From Pseudopithomyces maydicus (Eukaryota; Ascomycota; Dothideomycetes; Pleosporales; Didymosphaeriaceae): a DNA stretch of 64,000 nucleotides. Every line of letters starts with the position of its first letter. Position 1 is the stretch's first letter. The notes beneath the pieces were generated by a model. It made no database searches, had not been told where the DNA came from, and was given only the letters and a program-made list of their open reading frames with translations. The DNA is taken from the NCBI GenBank assembly GCA_026873275.1, contig JANTUC010000001.1:434001-498000 (forward strand), in the 5' to 3' direction. Shown here piece after piece: positions 11,026-22,591 of the stretch. The translations under genes and the position numbers were made by a program.

Positions 11026-11565
11026 CTGATTTGAGAGAGACTGAGGTAGTTTTATTGATAATATTGAAGCATTGATGGGTGAAGAATGAAATAAGAAATC
11101 GAAGTGTAAGCCTGCGCTGGCAAGGCAAACGGTGGTGGGAATACGAAAGCCTCAGGTCTCAGGTGCACATGCCTTGGCGCAGCCCGCTGCCGGCAGTTTA
11201 CACCGATCGTATGCCCGCTCATTCTGATTACTGTTTCAATGCAGAGGTTCACATGGGGTGTTTCAGTCTATGTATCACAACTTTGGTACCTTTGCGAACC
11301 ATCTTGCCTCCATCCCGAAATGGTCTAGGTCAAAATACATGTGAAGATCGATACCCCGGGGCCCCACTGCAGTCTTGCATACCCGTACCGACCTCAGCCC
11401 CAATTGCACGAATGAATCGCAAACTTAGCCCATTGATATGGATAGAAGAGGACGTAATCTTGGAATACATAGGATTCGAATAACACAAGACTTTCAGTCG
11501 ATGTATCCGATTGATACTCCGACAATTCTATATCAACGAACCGCAGCTTCGTGACTTTTTGTAGG
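11026..11565. other. Intergenic region between the LPREIR-motif gene and the helicase gene
   Basis: It holds the 3' flank of the helicase gene and the 5' flank of the short LPREIR-motif gene. A 62-codon frame at 11394-11582 (minus) has a plausible but unrecognised sequence, and it overlaps the helicase 3' end. I do not call it a gene. Confidence 0.4.
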
Positions 11566-14500
11566 CTAATGATCCAGTCCATCCCTCTCCACCAAACCCC
11601 TCACCACATCCACCACATCCTTTTCCCTCTCGCTCAGCTCCCTTCCAGGCTCCTTCACCTTACCCTCAAGCACTCTATCTAACATACTTCTCAATCTGCT
11701 CACCAGAACACCAATCCTCGCCCAGCCTCGTAACCTAATCCACTCATCGACCACCAGACCCCTCCCTAATGTATCCACACTAATCTGCCCCCCAAACATT
11801 AGCATGCTGTAAGCATTGAACGGCGTCAGATCCCTTATAAAAATCTTGCTCGTAGCCATCTTATTAAAATAAGCCACGAAAGAAGCGTTATGTGGAAACG
11901 TTTGAGCAGAAAAGAGAGAAGACGAGGGGTGTACGAATACGCGTCCATTCTCTTGATTGAAGTACTTGATCTCCCGAGCCGAAGGGTCGAGTTCGACGGC
12001 ACCGGCAATTCCGGCAGCGAATTTCTTATCTGGCAATTGAATACGGGCGATTTGAGGGTTGAAAGAAGCGGCAAGAAGGGCGCGAAGAAGGGCGTCGTTA
12101 TGGTTTTGCGCATTGTATGAGCTGTGTGTCTGCGGGTTGGCACTGGAGTAGTATGTCGGGATGAACGAGATTTCTTTGAGAGAAGAGAGATATTGAGATC
12201 GATTTGAGGCTATGTCGAAGAGCGTTTGGGTAGATAGGCGGTTGGTAGCGCACCAAGAACGGAGATCGCGGGCTGGCATTCCTTTGTTGCGGAGGGCAGA
12301 CCACTGCTCGTAAGCTCGTAGATCGATGAGGAGATCGCCATTGTTATTTGAAAACGAGGAGCGGATCCGTTCGAACTCGTTTCGGGTCTCTTCGTCTCGC
12401 TCGCGGGGGAGAGGAAGGGACTTCTAGCAGTAAGGACCGAAGCGATGGTGAGCGCAGCTTCGAGGCAACCGAATGTAGCACCATACACGAGCAACTTGCC
12501 ACAGCGGAGATCTGCAGGTATCATTGACATGTGTCGACCCAGGGCCGTAAGTTCGTTATCGGTGATGGCACCCATTTGGCCAAGCAACCTCACAGCACCC
12601 TCGACAGCTGTACTCTCAGGAGGCGTGAGTGCCGAAGCAAGGAAGTTTGAAACATCCTGCACACCCATAGCCTTAATCGACAAACATAGCTGCTCCAGCG
12701 GCACACGCCTGATTTCAGGCTCCGGTCGTTCCATCATCTTCATTTCAGCGTTGCGCGTATAGAGCTTGTAACACTCGCCTGCACGGACACGACCAGCGCG
12801 GCCACGTCGCTGCTTGCAAGCCGCTCGTGAAGCCCATGTTTCGGCAAGACGAACCATGTTGTTCTGGGGATCAAAGCTCGTTTCTTTGACTCGGCCAGTG
12901 TCAATGACAGCCACAATATCTTCTATGGTGATCGATGTCTCTGCTACATTTGTCGCAGCAATCACTTTACGCTTTCCCGGTGGCGGCAGAGGAAATACGC
13001 GTTTCTGCTCTATTGGCAAAAGCGATGCGTGCAAAGGAAGAGCATGAAGATTAGAAAAATTTCGCAGCGCCTGGAGCGCCCGATCGATTTCCATGGTTCC
13101 TGGTAAGAAAATTAAAATTCCGCCGTCCTTCTCGCCAAGCTGTTGATCAATGTAGTGCACTGTCTCCGCGATAAGATCGTAGTTGATACCGAAGCCAACG
13201 CTCATGAGGTTACCAGCGAGCGACTTGCCTCCACGATCATCTTCAAACTCTGCACTTGCGCCTGAAAATCCAGTGGCATGAACTATGTCGTCCATGTACC
13301 AATCCTGTACAGGATATGTCCGACCTTGGATTTCAACGCGCCCTACAGGGCCGACATCGTAGAAATATCGCTCGAAGACATCTGCGTCGAGGGTAGCGCT
13401 CATTAGAATGACCTTGAGGTCCTTGCGACGCCGGAGAATGTCGCGAAGCAAGACAAGAAGAAAGTCTGTATCCAAGCTGCGTTCGTGAACTTCGTCAACA
13501 ACAACATGACTAACATCGGCAAGGGCGGCCACAACATCATCAGAACTACCACCTGATGTCTGTAGTCGTCTCAAAAGAACACCGGTTGTCACAAATGTGA
13601 TTTTTGTAACGCCGGGTTTTTGCTTCGATTCTCCTCGGATAGTATAGCCGATTTCGTCACCCACTTGGGAGCATCGTTCATCCGCTACACGATCTGCAAG
13701 ACCGAGTGCAGATATCCTACGCGGCTGGGTACAAATGATGTTTGCCACATTTCCGAGTTGTCGCTGGATAAGATCATCTAAAATGAATTGAACAGATTGT
13801 GCTGAACGAAGGGTCAGCCTAGTCAAACGAATCTCAGTGCTACTACTTACTGGATTTGCCTGAGCCTGTTTCACCAGAAATGATGGTGACCTGACTTTTA
13901 TTAACAATTTTTACGATCTCTTCACGCAATCTCCAAGCCGGCAATGACTGGCGCGCTGCCATCATCTTCTGTTGTGCAGGCGTCTTTTGCTTGGATTCCC
14001 ACTCAGCTAACAGTTTTTCACTCATAGGCGTTGCAGGCCTCCAGTCGATTGGTCTTCGAGGCCTGGCTTTGCTTCTTGCGTGGGTCTGAGAATTCGAGGT
14101 TTGATGGTCAGCAGATAGGCCAGCAGAAACATCCGTGAGTCGTCCCGGATTCTTGAAGATTTCCCCTGCATTTTGCTGAAGCCAATCCACAATATCATAT
14201 ATCATGGGCATCCCCAAAAAGTTTTCCTGGGCATGCAACAACGCCTTTCTGATGATACTTAGTCGTATATAGGCAGGGATAGCTGCCTCGAATGTGATAA
14301 TTGGTAATATCAGTGGATAGGATCCAAATGGTCGGTATACTTGGAGTATCAAACGCTTGCCTTGCTGTTTAATATCTAGCTCGATACGACACATAGTATC
14401 TGATGGCCGCGAGAAGAGTTTGTCATAAATGGCTTCTAAAGACGACATTTCTTCTTCCCAGGGGTCCATATCGTCCACTTGGTCATCAACCGCAAGCTGT

Positions 14501-15753
14501 TGTACATCTGGAGTTGATTCGCTATCAATCTCATCAGGCTGGAGAAGGTGTGATTGCAGTAGTGCTGCTGCTTTCCTCTCGTCCCCGCCCTGACCGTCGT
14601 ACGCCTCTTCACAAAGTTCGATGGCGTAACCGGCAGCTGCCAGGCGTTTAATTGCACCCTCACGCTTTAGATTGGAGCTCGCCATACTTACACCGGCGAC
14701 ATAGCCTTCAGGGAGACTCCAAGATGGGAGATCGTCCTCGGGCACATGGATCAGAAGCCATTCAATGACTTCTTCACGATCCTTGCAGATATCGCAGGCT
14801 TCTTCCACATGGCTCCTGCGGAAGCCCAGATTTGCGACCTCTTCTTCGACTTTAAGGCGGGTATTGATGTCCATCATAATGCCATTTGGGTTCCAGACTG
14901 CATCGCGACGAATCAGCCGCTCAGCTTGTTTCCTTGTTCTCTTACCGAGCTCAATTTTGGGCACACGCTCCCAACCTTTCAGGATATTCCGACTGGGAGG
15001 TGCTCCTTGCGCGGTTGGTGCAGTCATTCCGGGTGTGAGGTTATGTGCTTTTGCAGCTTCAACGCGAGCCTTTTCCTTCTTCTCACGTTCTTTCGCCGCG
15101 ACCTCTTTCGCCTTCTCGCGTTCTGCGTGACCAAAGAATGGGTCGGCTTCATACATCCAGGCTTTACCAGAGGACTCATCTTGTTTCTTTAGATCATTGA
15201 ATTCGCCCTTCCATAGGTCCTTGTACGTGGGAGGTAGCATCATATGCATGTTCTTCGCACTTGCGACCCTGAAGAGCGTATAGACTGCAGCAAAATTGCG
15301 AGCCTCTACGGCTGATGGTTGGCGAGCCTTCTTGGCAAGCTCTAGTGGGATATGGATGGGTGGCAGAGTAGTTGTCTCCCGTGTCTTGGGATTTGTCTTT
15401 GAAATGACTACATGGGCAGAATAAACACCGGCTTCGTTTCGCATTCTGTAGTCTGGCTTGTTCCACTTTTGCTTTTGAAAATATTCCGAGAGCAGGTTGA
15501 CTGGAAGTTTGCCGGTCCATGATGCTCCGGCAATCAGAGTCCTGGTATCTGGTTTCTTGGGCGCATCCGCAGGTTGCTCGGCAGCTGCTTTTCCCTTTCC
15601 CTTTGCATCGTTCCTACTGGCTTCTGCGGCCCCAGAAGCATTCCCTCCTCTTTTCTTCTTGCTCTTGCCATCGTCGAATACAATGAAGCTGGTATCTTCT
15701 TCTGGCGGAACAGATTTCTTGGGGCCCCGCGGCGCATGGGGTTTATTCGGCAT
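11566..15753 (-). CDS. DExH-box RNA helicase (DHX29/DHX57/Ucp12 class), frame broken at a G/C run
   Basis: The start (MPNKPHAPRGPKK) is followed by a Lys/Glu-rich region, a UBA-like segment (about residues 295-331) and an RWD domain (about 428-535). The DEAH core carries Walker A GETGSGKST (residues 630-637), motif II VVDEVHERSL (about 735), SAT (about 768) and motif VI QRRGRAGR (about 968), followed by helicase-associated and OB-fold regions. An intron at 13802-13850 splits the Walker A Ser-Thr. The frame breaks at the five G's at 12405-12409: one frame reads SPFLSPASETKR and stops soon after, while the -1 frame reads ERDEETRNEFERIRSSF and continues to the end. One extra base gives SPFLSPRERDEET and an exact 1,380-codon gene. 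Family members act in translation initiation or ribosome-linked RNA remodelling; the exact role is unknown. Confidence 0.92.
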
Positions 15754-16284
15754 ATTTGTAAGCCTGGAATCGAAATCGGATGTTTGTAGCGTCTGGTTTC
15801 TGCGTCTCCATAGAAGTGGTTGAGATGTACAATTTGCAGGACAAATATTCAGACAGGGAAATTCAATTTGTGTGACCGCTGTTCAGGCGCAGAAGGGCGG
15901 GACTCGCAACTCGATACCTAGGTAGGTAGTGGCGCGGGCTCAGTTGCTTGGCAGAAGTCTTACCCACTTTCAAGAGCACGAACACGGGGACTGAGGATCA
16001 ACCACCCGTGCGCACATGGCGAAAGCAGATTGAATGAGAAAGTGGAATCTGTGCACCGTCGCTCGTGCGTTCCGAGACATCGGAAGCACGGACCTCATTC
16101 TTCCGAACGAACCCCTCCCCCCGGGCCTCGTCTTGTCAGGTGTGGTCGTCCTTCGTGATACCCCTTGAAGTCGACAGCCAAGTAACACCCAGCTGATGCG
16201 TTCCGGACCATTTCGTGCTTTCACGATCGAAGCTGGAGCCTGTCCATTCCACCCTCAGAGGCGCCAGGCCATTCACAAGGTGCA
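15754..16284. other. Divergent intergenic region, helicase and hnt3
   Basis: A promoter region of about 530 bp lies between divergent starts. No gene is supported. No clear TATA box or repeat is visible. A short C-rich tract occurs near 16114-16123. Confidence 0.5.
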
Positions 16285-17271
16285 ATGGGTTTTCAGGATA
16301 CACCCAATCGTGTCAACGAAACTCCAGAAGATCCTGTCGCTGCAGATGATGGCCCAACGCCAGCAGCAAAGCGGCGAAACGCGTGTAAGCTCTGGCTTCT
16401 CGCATCTTCCGACGGATACATGTAGTAACAGTACAGTCACAGAGATGATGTCGAAGAAAACGAAAGTTTCCCATGAAAGCAAAGACAAAGTCAAATCTGG
16501 GCCTTCGTCTTCAGCATCGAACCGTCTGAACCCTCGCGACGGTCTAGGTGTGTACATTGAGCATCCAGAGAAAAACCCAGAGAGTAGAGTGGTGGAGTAC
16601 GACGATGAGTTCGTAGTAATCCGGGATAAGTATCCGAAAGCAAGGTTCGTACTATTGAATACAAAACCCTCGAACCCACGTAACAGGTGATTGCTTCTAG
16701 TGTCCATCTGCTCCTTTTGTGCCGTGACCCCGCTTTGAATTCCCAACACCCATTGGAGCTTTTTTCCGCCAATCCAACCTTCCTCGCCAAAGTAAAGTCC
16801 CGTGTCGAGCGGCTCAAAGCGCTTGCAGCTGCGGAATTGCGCCGTCAATATGGTCTTGGTTCCGCTTCCGACATGCCCTACCAACGCGCTCTCGAAGAGT
16901 TGATGAGCAGCTCTGATCCTCCTCGCCCAGATGAGCGCGAACATCTACTGCCTCCAGGGCGGGATTGGTCAAAGGAAATCATCGCAGGTGTCCACACTCA
17001 TCCATCCATGAACCACCTCCATGTTCACGTCCTGTCAAGAGATATGCACTCGCCATGTATGAAACATAAAAAGCACTATCTGAGCTTTACCACGAGCTTC
17101 CTGGTGGGATTGGAGAACTTTCCCCTGGAGGAGGGTAGCGTCAGGTTTCACCCAGGGGCATGGCCAAATTGGAACATGCAGTGTTGGAGATGCGGGAAGG
17201 ATTTCGGGAATAAGTTTGCGCAGCTGAAGGAGCATCTGCAGGAAGAATTTGAACATTGGACGAAAGAGTGA
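16285..17271 (+). CDS. hnt3: Aprataxin-like HIT protein Hnt3
   Basis: Aprataxin removes 5'-AMP from abortive DNA ligation products in the nucleus. Three exons (16285-16384, 16437-16644, 16701-17271) give 292 residues. The HIT domain includes VVEYDDEFVVIRDKYPKA, the conserved SVHLLLLCRDP strand and the histidine triad in NHLHVHVLS (about residue 207), followed by HSPCMKHKKHY. The C terminus is a C2H-type zinc finger, CWRCGKDF...LKEHL (about residues 263-283), typical of Hnt3. Intron 1 uses GTAAGC and an acceptor at 16436; the next AG (16442) would create a stop codon, so it is excluded. Intron 2 (16645-16700) restores KASVHLLLL. The start encodes MGFQDTPNRVNE. All parts are consistent in phase. 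Confidence 0.93.
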
Positions 17272-17735
17272 CATGATCTTGGACTGGAGTGCTCAGCAGC
17301 AGCATTATGCGGTCACGGTGTTGGTGAAACCTTCATGTTCTAGGCTAGAGGAAATGCAATAGAAGGTCTTTTATGATGCAAACATGATTGTTGCCTTACT
17401 GGACACCCTGAACAAGAAAGGTTTCCCATTTTTCGTAGTTTTACACGCCAGTAAAACTCTTCGTTTTAGAGTAGTAGTAGTAGTACAGTTCCAAATGTCA
17501 AACGAGAGACGTATCTAACACATGCCCTTGTAAAATGGCATTGTCAACCCTCATATAGCCAGGTCCATACAATGTTGCATTCATACCCAATTCTTGTTCT
17601 TACAATAACGAACTCCCGATGCAAAAATACAATGCCGTCCACTGAACGTATATCCGTGATATACGTGATATCCAACCCTCTCTGCTACCATCCTGCAACG
17701 CACACCAGACAACGTCCGATGGCTTGTACAGCAAT
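17272..17735. other. Convergent intergenic region, hnt3 and irc22
   Basis: It holds the 3' flanks of two convergent genes. A short GTA repeat (17468-17484) is the only patterned sequence. No gene is supported. Confidence 0.5.
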
Positions 17736-18681
17736 TTAGCTCTTGACCTTAGTCTTGGGGGTTCCACCCCGGCCAGAGCTAATGCGCTTGGCCTCCGGGC
17801 GCTGCAGATGCTGCGCCGGAATCCAGCTCTCATCGTAGGCCTTCGAACCAGTGGTGACAGCCGGGCCATCGGCACCCACAACAGCAACCTGCTCGGAGGG
17901 ATTGACCTTCTTGGAGCCAGCAGAGGACTTCTTGGCGCGCTCGCCACCCTTGCCACCGCGCTTCTGCTGGGGGAAGAGGGTGGTGATCCAGGTGTCGTAG
18001 ATAAAATAGACGGTTCCGACAAAAGCGGCAAGGAGGACGATGTACAGGAATATGCTAGGCGAGAGATCAGCAATCGGGTGCCAAAGGAGGGAGGGGATTC
18101 ATCCATACATCTGTGGGTCAAAGATGCTGGTGGGGGCCTCGACGATGGAGACGGTCTCGTTGTAGGCGGAAATGGTGAAGAAGTTGTTCTTCTTGTCCTG
18201 GACCACGGCGACGAGCTGCAGACGGAGGTCCTGGGGGTGCATCTCGGTGGCGAAGCTGTAGGTCAACGTCTGCTCCTCGCCGGCGGGGATCTCCAGGCCA
18301 TAGCGCTGGCCGGTGAGGTTGCGCAGGATTTGAGTCTGGTCGCCTTGGTCCTTGATCAGCGAGCCACCGACAATGGCGACGGTGACGGGCTGGGGCTCCT
18401 GGTTGTCGATGGACAGGCGGGCCTGGGTCGCGTGGCCGTTGATCAGCTTGACGCCGAAGATCTCCGACTGCGGGAAGCTGGCGGAAACGGTGACCTTGAG
18501 ATTGGGCGTCTGGGCCTGGCCGCCCTCAACAGCCTCTTCGACCTTGTCGGCCTGGGGCAGCGAACGTCAGCGGTTGATGTCATGGGTGCGTGCAGCGGCA
18601 GCGGCTCACCTCGGTGTCGGCGAAGGCATTGAGAGCCCGCAGCGAGAGCAGGAACAGGGTGGACAATTTCCAGGCGACCAT
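17736..18681 (-). CDS. IRC22: Irc22, TRAP-alpha-like ER membrane protein
   Basis: Irc22-type proteins resemble the alpha subunit of the translocon-associated protein complex in the ER membrane. Three exons (18681-18610, 18551-18109, 18054-17736) give 277 residues. The protein has a signal peptide (MVAWKLSTLFLLSLRALNAFA), then a lumenal beta-sandwich with LKVTVSASFP, ILRNLTGQRYGLEIP and FATEMHPQDLRLQLVAVVQD. One transmembrane helix (IIFLYIVLLAAFVGTVYFIYDTW) straddles exon 3's start, and a basic cytosolic tail follows. Intron 2 (18055-18108) joins FDPQI to IFLY in phase. The order signal peptide, lumenal domain, TM helix and short basic tail is the family's. The role in translocation is inferred from TRAP-alpha. 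Confidence 0.9.
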
Positions 18682-19372
18682 ATTGACGGCGGAGGAGACG
18701 AGATGCGGGAGGAGGAGAGAGGAGGGACGGATGAACGTGGCCTCACGGTGCGTCTCTGGGGTGGAGCTGCACCTTCCTCCACACAGCTAGCCTAGCCGGA
18801 ACGGGAGCTCGTCTCGCCAATCTTCAGACAGGCGACACGGCCGCCGGCGGGCGCTCCGTTGCACCACCATTCCACGACCACCTCTGCATCTCTGGAGGAC
18901 GAGCAGACACAAACCTTGAGCCCTTGGGCCCTGGGAGCCTTGAAACTTTGCTGGCCCCGTCCATCTGATGCCTCATGGCCCGGCTGGCCTCCACGCCGTT
19001 TGCACCTGCTCACCGCCCCGGTACGCCGCAGCGCGTGTTTGCAGTTGTCGCACCGATACTTCCCATTTGATCAGTGACTGACCCTCTCCTTCTTCGCTCA
19101 CCTCTGCTCTCACCTGCTCCCGTTTTCTTTTCTTTTCTTTTCTTTTCCTTTCCTTTGCTTTCCTTTCTCTGCTTCACTCACTTTTCTCTCCCTCGCGATT
19201 GCTCGTTACCGTGGCCGCGGCTCCTGCAACAACCACTCAACGTGCCTGACCATCTCAACTTTTCTTCCGCCAACCTTTTTTCTCCCTGACGCCACACTCG
19301 ATCCCTCACACTCGATCTTTCCACCCACAGAAGCCCCTCGTCCGTCTTGTCACGACGGCTTGCCCACCCACA
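18682..19372. promoter_or_regulatory. Divergent promoter region, irc22 and CCCH gene
   Basis: About 690 bp separate the two divergent ATGs. The half nearest the CCCH gene is strongly pyrimidine-rich, including a TTTTC tandem run at 19124-19170. Such tracts are common in fungal promoters and leaders. No TATA box is obvious. Confidence 0.5.
19124..19170 (+). repeat. Pyrimidine tract, TTTTC/TTTCC tandem repeats
   Basis: Four to five copies of TTTTC grade into TTTCC and TTTGC units. The tract lies about 200 bp upstream of the CCCH gene's ATG and is on the coding strand for that gene. Confidence 0.8.
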
Positions 19373-21244
19373 ATGGCGCCCGCCTCCCTTTTCTCAAACA
19401 CCAACCCTCCCGTAGTCCCTATCGGCACGCCTGTGAGCGCTCCTGCCTCTCACCACTCTGCTAGCTATTCCCAAGGCCAGCCGCCAACCTCCGCCACCGA
19501 CCCGGCTTCCATGTGGAATCGTGTCCAAGAGGTCTTCCGCCATGACCAAGAGAAGCAAGCGGTGATTGAGGTATAGCAACGCGCTGAGAGAAGCTGACCC
19601 GACAACTTACTTTGAGCAGGAGCTCGTGACTCGATATGAGTTCGTCACCCACGAGTACCAGCGTCTCTTAAACGGTTCGCAGTCGTGCGATCAACTCCAG
19701 GTCCAGCAGCTGAAGCGACAGCTTTCGGGCGTCCAAGCAGCTATTGTAAGTGGGTCCCTTGCGGCCTGTTTGACCCCGTCATGTCGAACTTTATCCCTTA
19801 GAAGCATGTTTGAGTGGACAGAAAGTCCTGGTGGGCAGTCGCTTTGGCACCATGTTCTTTGTAGACGCTCAACCCGATCTCCTATTGACATCACAGTAGG
19901 AGCGTAACCCGTTTGTGCTAGTTCTTATCGATGGTGACGGTATGATATTTGCGAACCAATTCGTCCAGAAGGGTCTCGTCGGTGGGAAAGAAGCTGCGGC
20001 GATGCTATACCATGCTATTGTCACCTATATTGAACGCGAGACGGAAATCATCCCACTGACTTCGCGCGTCCTCTGCCGAGTTTATGCCAATGTCAAAGGT
20101 CTCTCCGAGACGCTTGTGCGTGCCGGGATCATAGAAGAAGCCAATCACTTTGAGGAGTTTGTTCGAGGCTTCACTAATGGCCGGACTTTGTTCGATTTCA
20201 TCGACGTAGGTCCAGGTAAAGATCGTGCTGATGACAAGATTATCGGTAAGGATCAACCCACAAAAAGACTCTCGAAACGGAAATAGCAGCTGACCAGACC
20301 TGCAGAGACCTTGAAACTTTTCATCGAGGATTTTCACTGTCGGCAAATATTTTTTGGCTGTTCACACGATAATGGTTTCGCTCGCCCTCTTGAAGAATAT
20401 ATGGGTGACATGACCAAGGTATCTAAAGTCACACTTTTGGAGGGAGTTCCATTTGAGAAGGAGCTTCTTGGATTGCCGTACAAGAATAAGAAGTTTGACG
20501 GCTTGTTCCGCGAGACCAAACTTTGTATTCTAGGTACTCCAGGTCTGGTTGGCGGCATTCCACCTGCTGTCAAGAACTACAATGGCCTACCGGCACGCTT
20601 ACCGCCACCGACCGCTTTCAGCTCACCTACACCGTCAATTCGGAGCTTGGTTGACTTGCCACGTATACCCTCCGCTTCCACCTTGGATGGGCTCGCGACT
20701 GTTAGTAAGACCAAGAACTGGGCTGCATTGGTCGCTGCCCCACCTCCGATTCCAGAGAAACCAATCGCAGGATATGGACCTACGAATCGCGAGGACGTTA
20801 TTGCTCGAAATCGTATCGGCCAGCGCATTGACCCTGTATGTCGCGATTATGATAAAGTTGAGGTAGACCGGGTCAGGAGGATCAAAATGTGCAATGTGCA
20901 TTTTCTCCGACAGGAATGCCCCTATGGAAATGCCTGTACACATCTGTAGGTGATTTGTATAACCGTACTGTAAATTTGCTGATGGTCGAATTTCTAGTCA
21001 CGAGTACAATCCGACTGAGTCCGAGAAAGCCACACTCCGCTTGATTGCTCGTATGTCTCCTTGTCAAAACGGGAGTAGCTGCCAGGATGTCAAGTGTATC
21101 TATGGCCATCGCTGCCCTGTCCCGACATCCAGGGTCAACAATATTAGAGCCAACAAGAGCTGCATTTTCGGTGACGCCTGTAAATTTCCAGAGTCACTTC
21201 ATGATATTGATTGCAATATTGTGAAGACTCTTATTATTCGCTAA
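19373..21244 (+). CDS. Tandem CCCH zinc-finger protein with fungal N-terminal domain
   Basis: Five exons (19373-19570, 19620-19745, 19900-20245, 20306-20945, 20998-21244) give 518 residues. The N terminus is Pro/Ser-rich and then forms a coiled coil (FRHDQEKQAVIE, QLQVQQLKRQLSG). A conserved globular domain follows (about residues 110-290: FVLVLIDGDGMIF, GLVGGKEAAAMLYHAI, IFFGCSHDNGFARPLEEY), of unknown function but widespread in Pezizomycotina. After a Pro-rich linker come CCCH fingers: CNVHFLRQECPYGNACTHLH (C-x8-C-x5-C-x3-H), CQNGSSCQDVKCIYGH, and CIFGDACKFPESLH. CCCH proteins usually bind RNA. The domain's IDGDG motif hints at a NYN/PIN-like nuclease fold, but that is only an impression. 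The gene is divergent from irc22. Confidence 0.9.
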
Positions 21245-21832
21245 GAGTTGATGCTGAGATTAACCCATATAGCTTTGGGCATGGATTCTGCGTTGAGATG
21301 ACAGAAATGCAATGGCACTGCTGTCTCATTCAACTGGTATGGTAAATGATACCCTTCAACGACTTCTAGGAATTTTAATCAAGATTTCTGTTTCTTTGAT
21401 CATCTGTGCAAAGATCGCTGTGATGTCCATCATTGTTTCTCCTAACAAGGTCAATTGCGTAATTGAGATTGGGTAGTACACAGCGAGCGACTTTCTTAAT
21501 GTAGTGATGAACGATCAGAATGATCATTCTAGTGGTGCAATTCACCCACGAAGCGCATATAGCACCTGAACAATTCTCCTAAAACTTGTTATACATGGTC
21601 ACCTCGGAAGATAGGTCGTTTACGCCCTATGGATTTATTCTAGTCACCACCACACATGACGTCATAGTGCGTGCTTGTTCTAATCTTGTAATTCATCACC
21701 GCCCTTATTATCGTAAATGTAAATCATATACACACTGAATGTCATCTGATAGTCACTTTCTCTATCCATCACTTTACTAGACTAATTTTCCCAGTCAAAC
21801 GACGGACGGTTGCAGTACCGTGTTTGAACAAA
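21245..21832. other. Intergenic region
   Basis: AT-rich spacer between the CCCH gene and the small membrane-protein gene. No open frame of note and no repeats seen. Confidence 0.5.
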
Positions 21833-22454
21833 ATGGGTATTCCCTACTCTCGCGAAATCAATGCTGCCTTCGAGCAAGTTACTCCGCTTGTGGCAGCAGG
21901 CTTTAAAGTCTTGCGCACAATGAAAGATATCTCCATACTGCTCGCAGTGATACAAGTCCTCACTGTGCTATTCCTAGCGATGATTCTGTTTGTTTTGGTA
22001 CTGTTGCTGTACTCTGTGAATCCAGATTTAGAAGTACGTTTCATCCTATCTAGCTATGCTCCGTATATTAATTCTTTCTTTCGTCTTGGTGGTGACCAAA
22101 GATCATCTGTGTGCTTCCAACCGATATTGAAACTAACAAGAGTAGTATGAACGGCAGCAATTCATTACGCCATTATTACGGTATGCCGCCTCCCTAACTC
22201 TGTGGGATGTATTCAAAGGCACGGTGACCCCGGTAGCGGGTGTTTCTCTTGTTTTAGGGGTCACCTGGTGGGCGTTCTGGATGGAGCATGAGGAGACGCA
22301 TGAACTGGAAAGGACAGCAGACGAGGATGCCGATGAGGCGCTTGAGAGTATCAGTGGAGGTGACAATAAGAAAAAGAAGAAAGGGAAGAAGTCCAACAAG
22401 GAGAAAGGCAAGGCGAAAGAAGCGGACAAAGATGGTGAAGTGAAAGGCGAGTAA
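21833..22454 (+). CDS. Small membrane protein with two hydrophobic segments and Lys-rich tail
   Basis: Two exons (21833-22033 and 22146-22454, intron GTACGT...GAGTAG) give 169 residues. The first hydrophobic segment is long (residues about 36-62: ISILLAVIQVLTVLFLAM and on). The second lies in exon 2 (TVTPVAGVSLVLGVTWWAFW). A charged coil and a Lys/Glu-rich tail (NKKKKKGKKSNKEKGKAK) end the protein. I do not recognise the family. The in-phase splice, two hydrophobic segments and a clear ATG support a real gene. Function is unknown. Confidence 0.65.
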
Positions 22455-22591
22455 GAAGTTTAGGTATGCAATGGCAGTTGTATCATTTGCTATCTGCTGA
22501 CATGACTCTAGTCGATACAAGAAGCGCCAAATTCTCTGATACGAATGAGTATGACTAATTCGCATTCTATGTATATTTGTCCCTTTCGATG

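Noticed and set aside
16437..16442. Second acceptor AG in hnt3 intron 1
   Set aside because: Using it would create an in-frame TAG at the junction; the AG at 16436 keeps the frame open.
17724..18632. 302-codon frame on the plus strand opposite irc22
   Set aside because: It is an antisense shadow of the G+C-rich irc22 exons; the minus strand gives a complete TRAP-alpha-like protein with in-phase introns.
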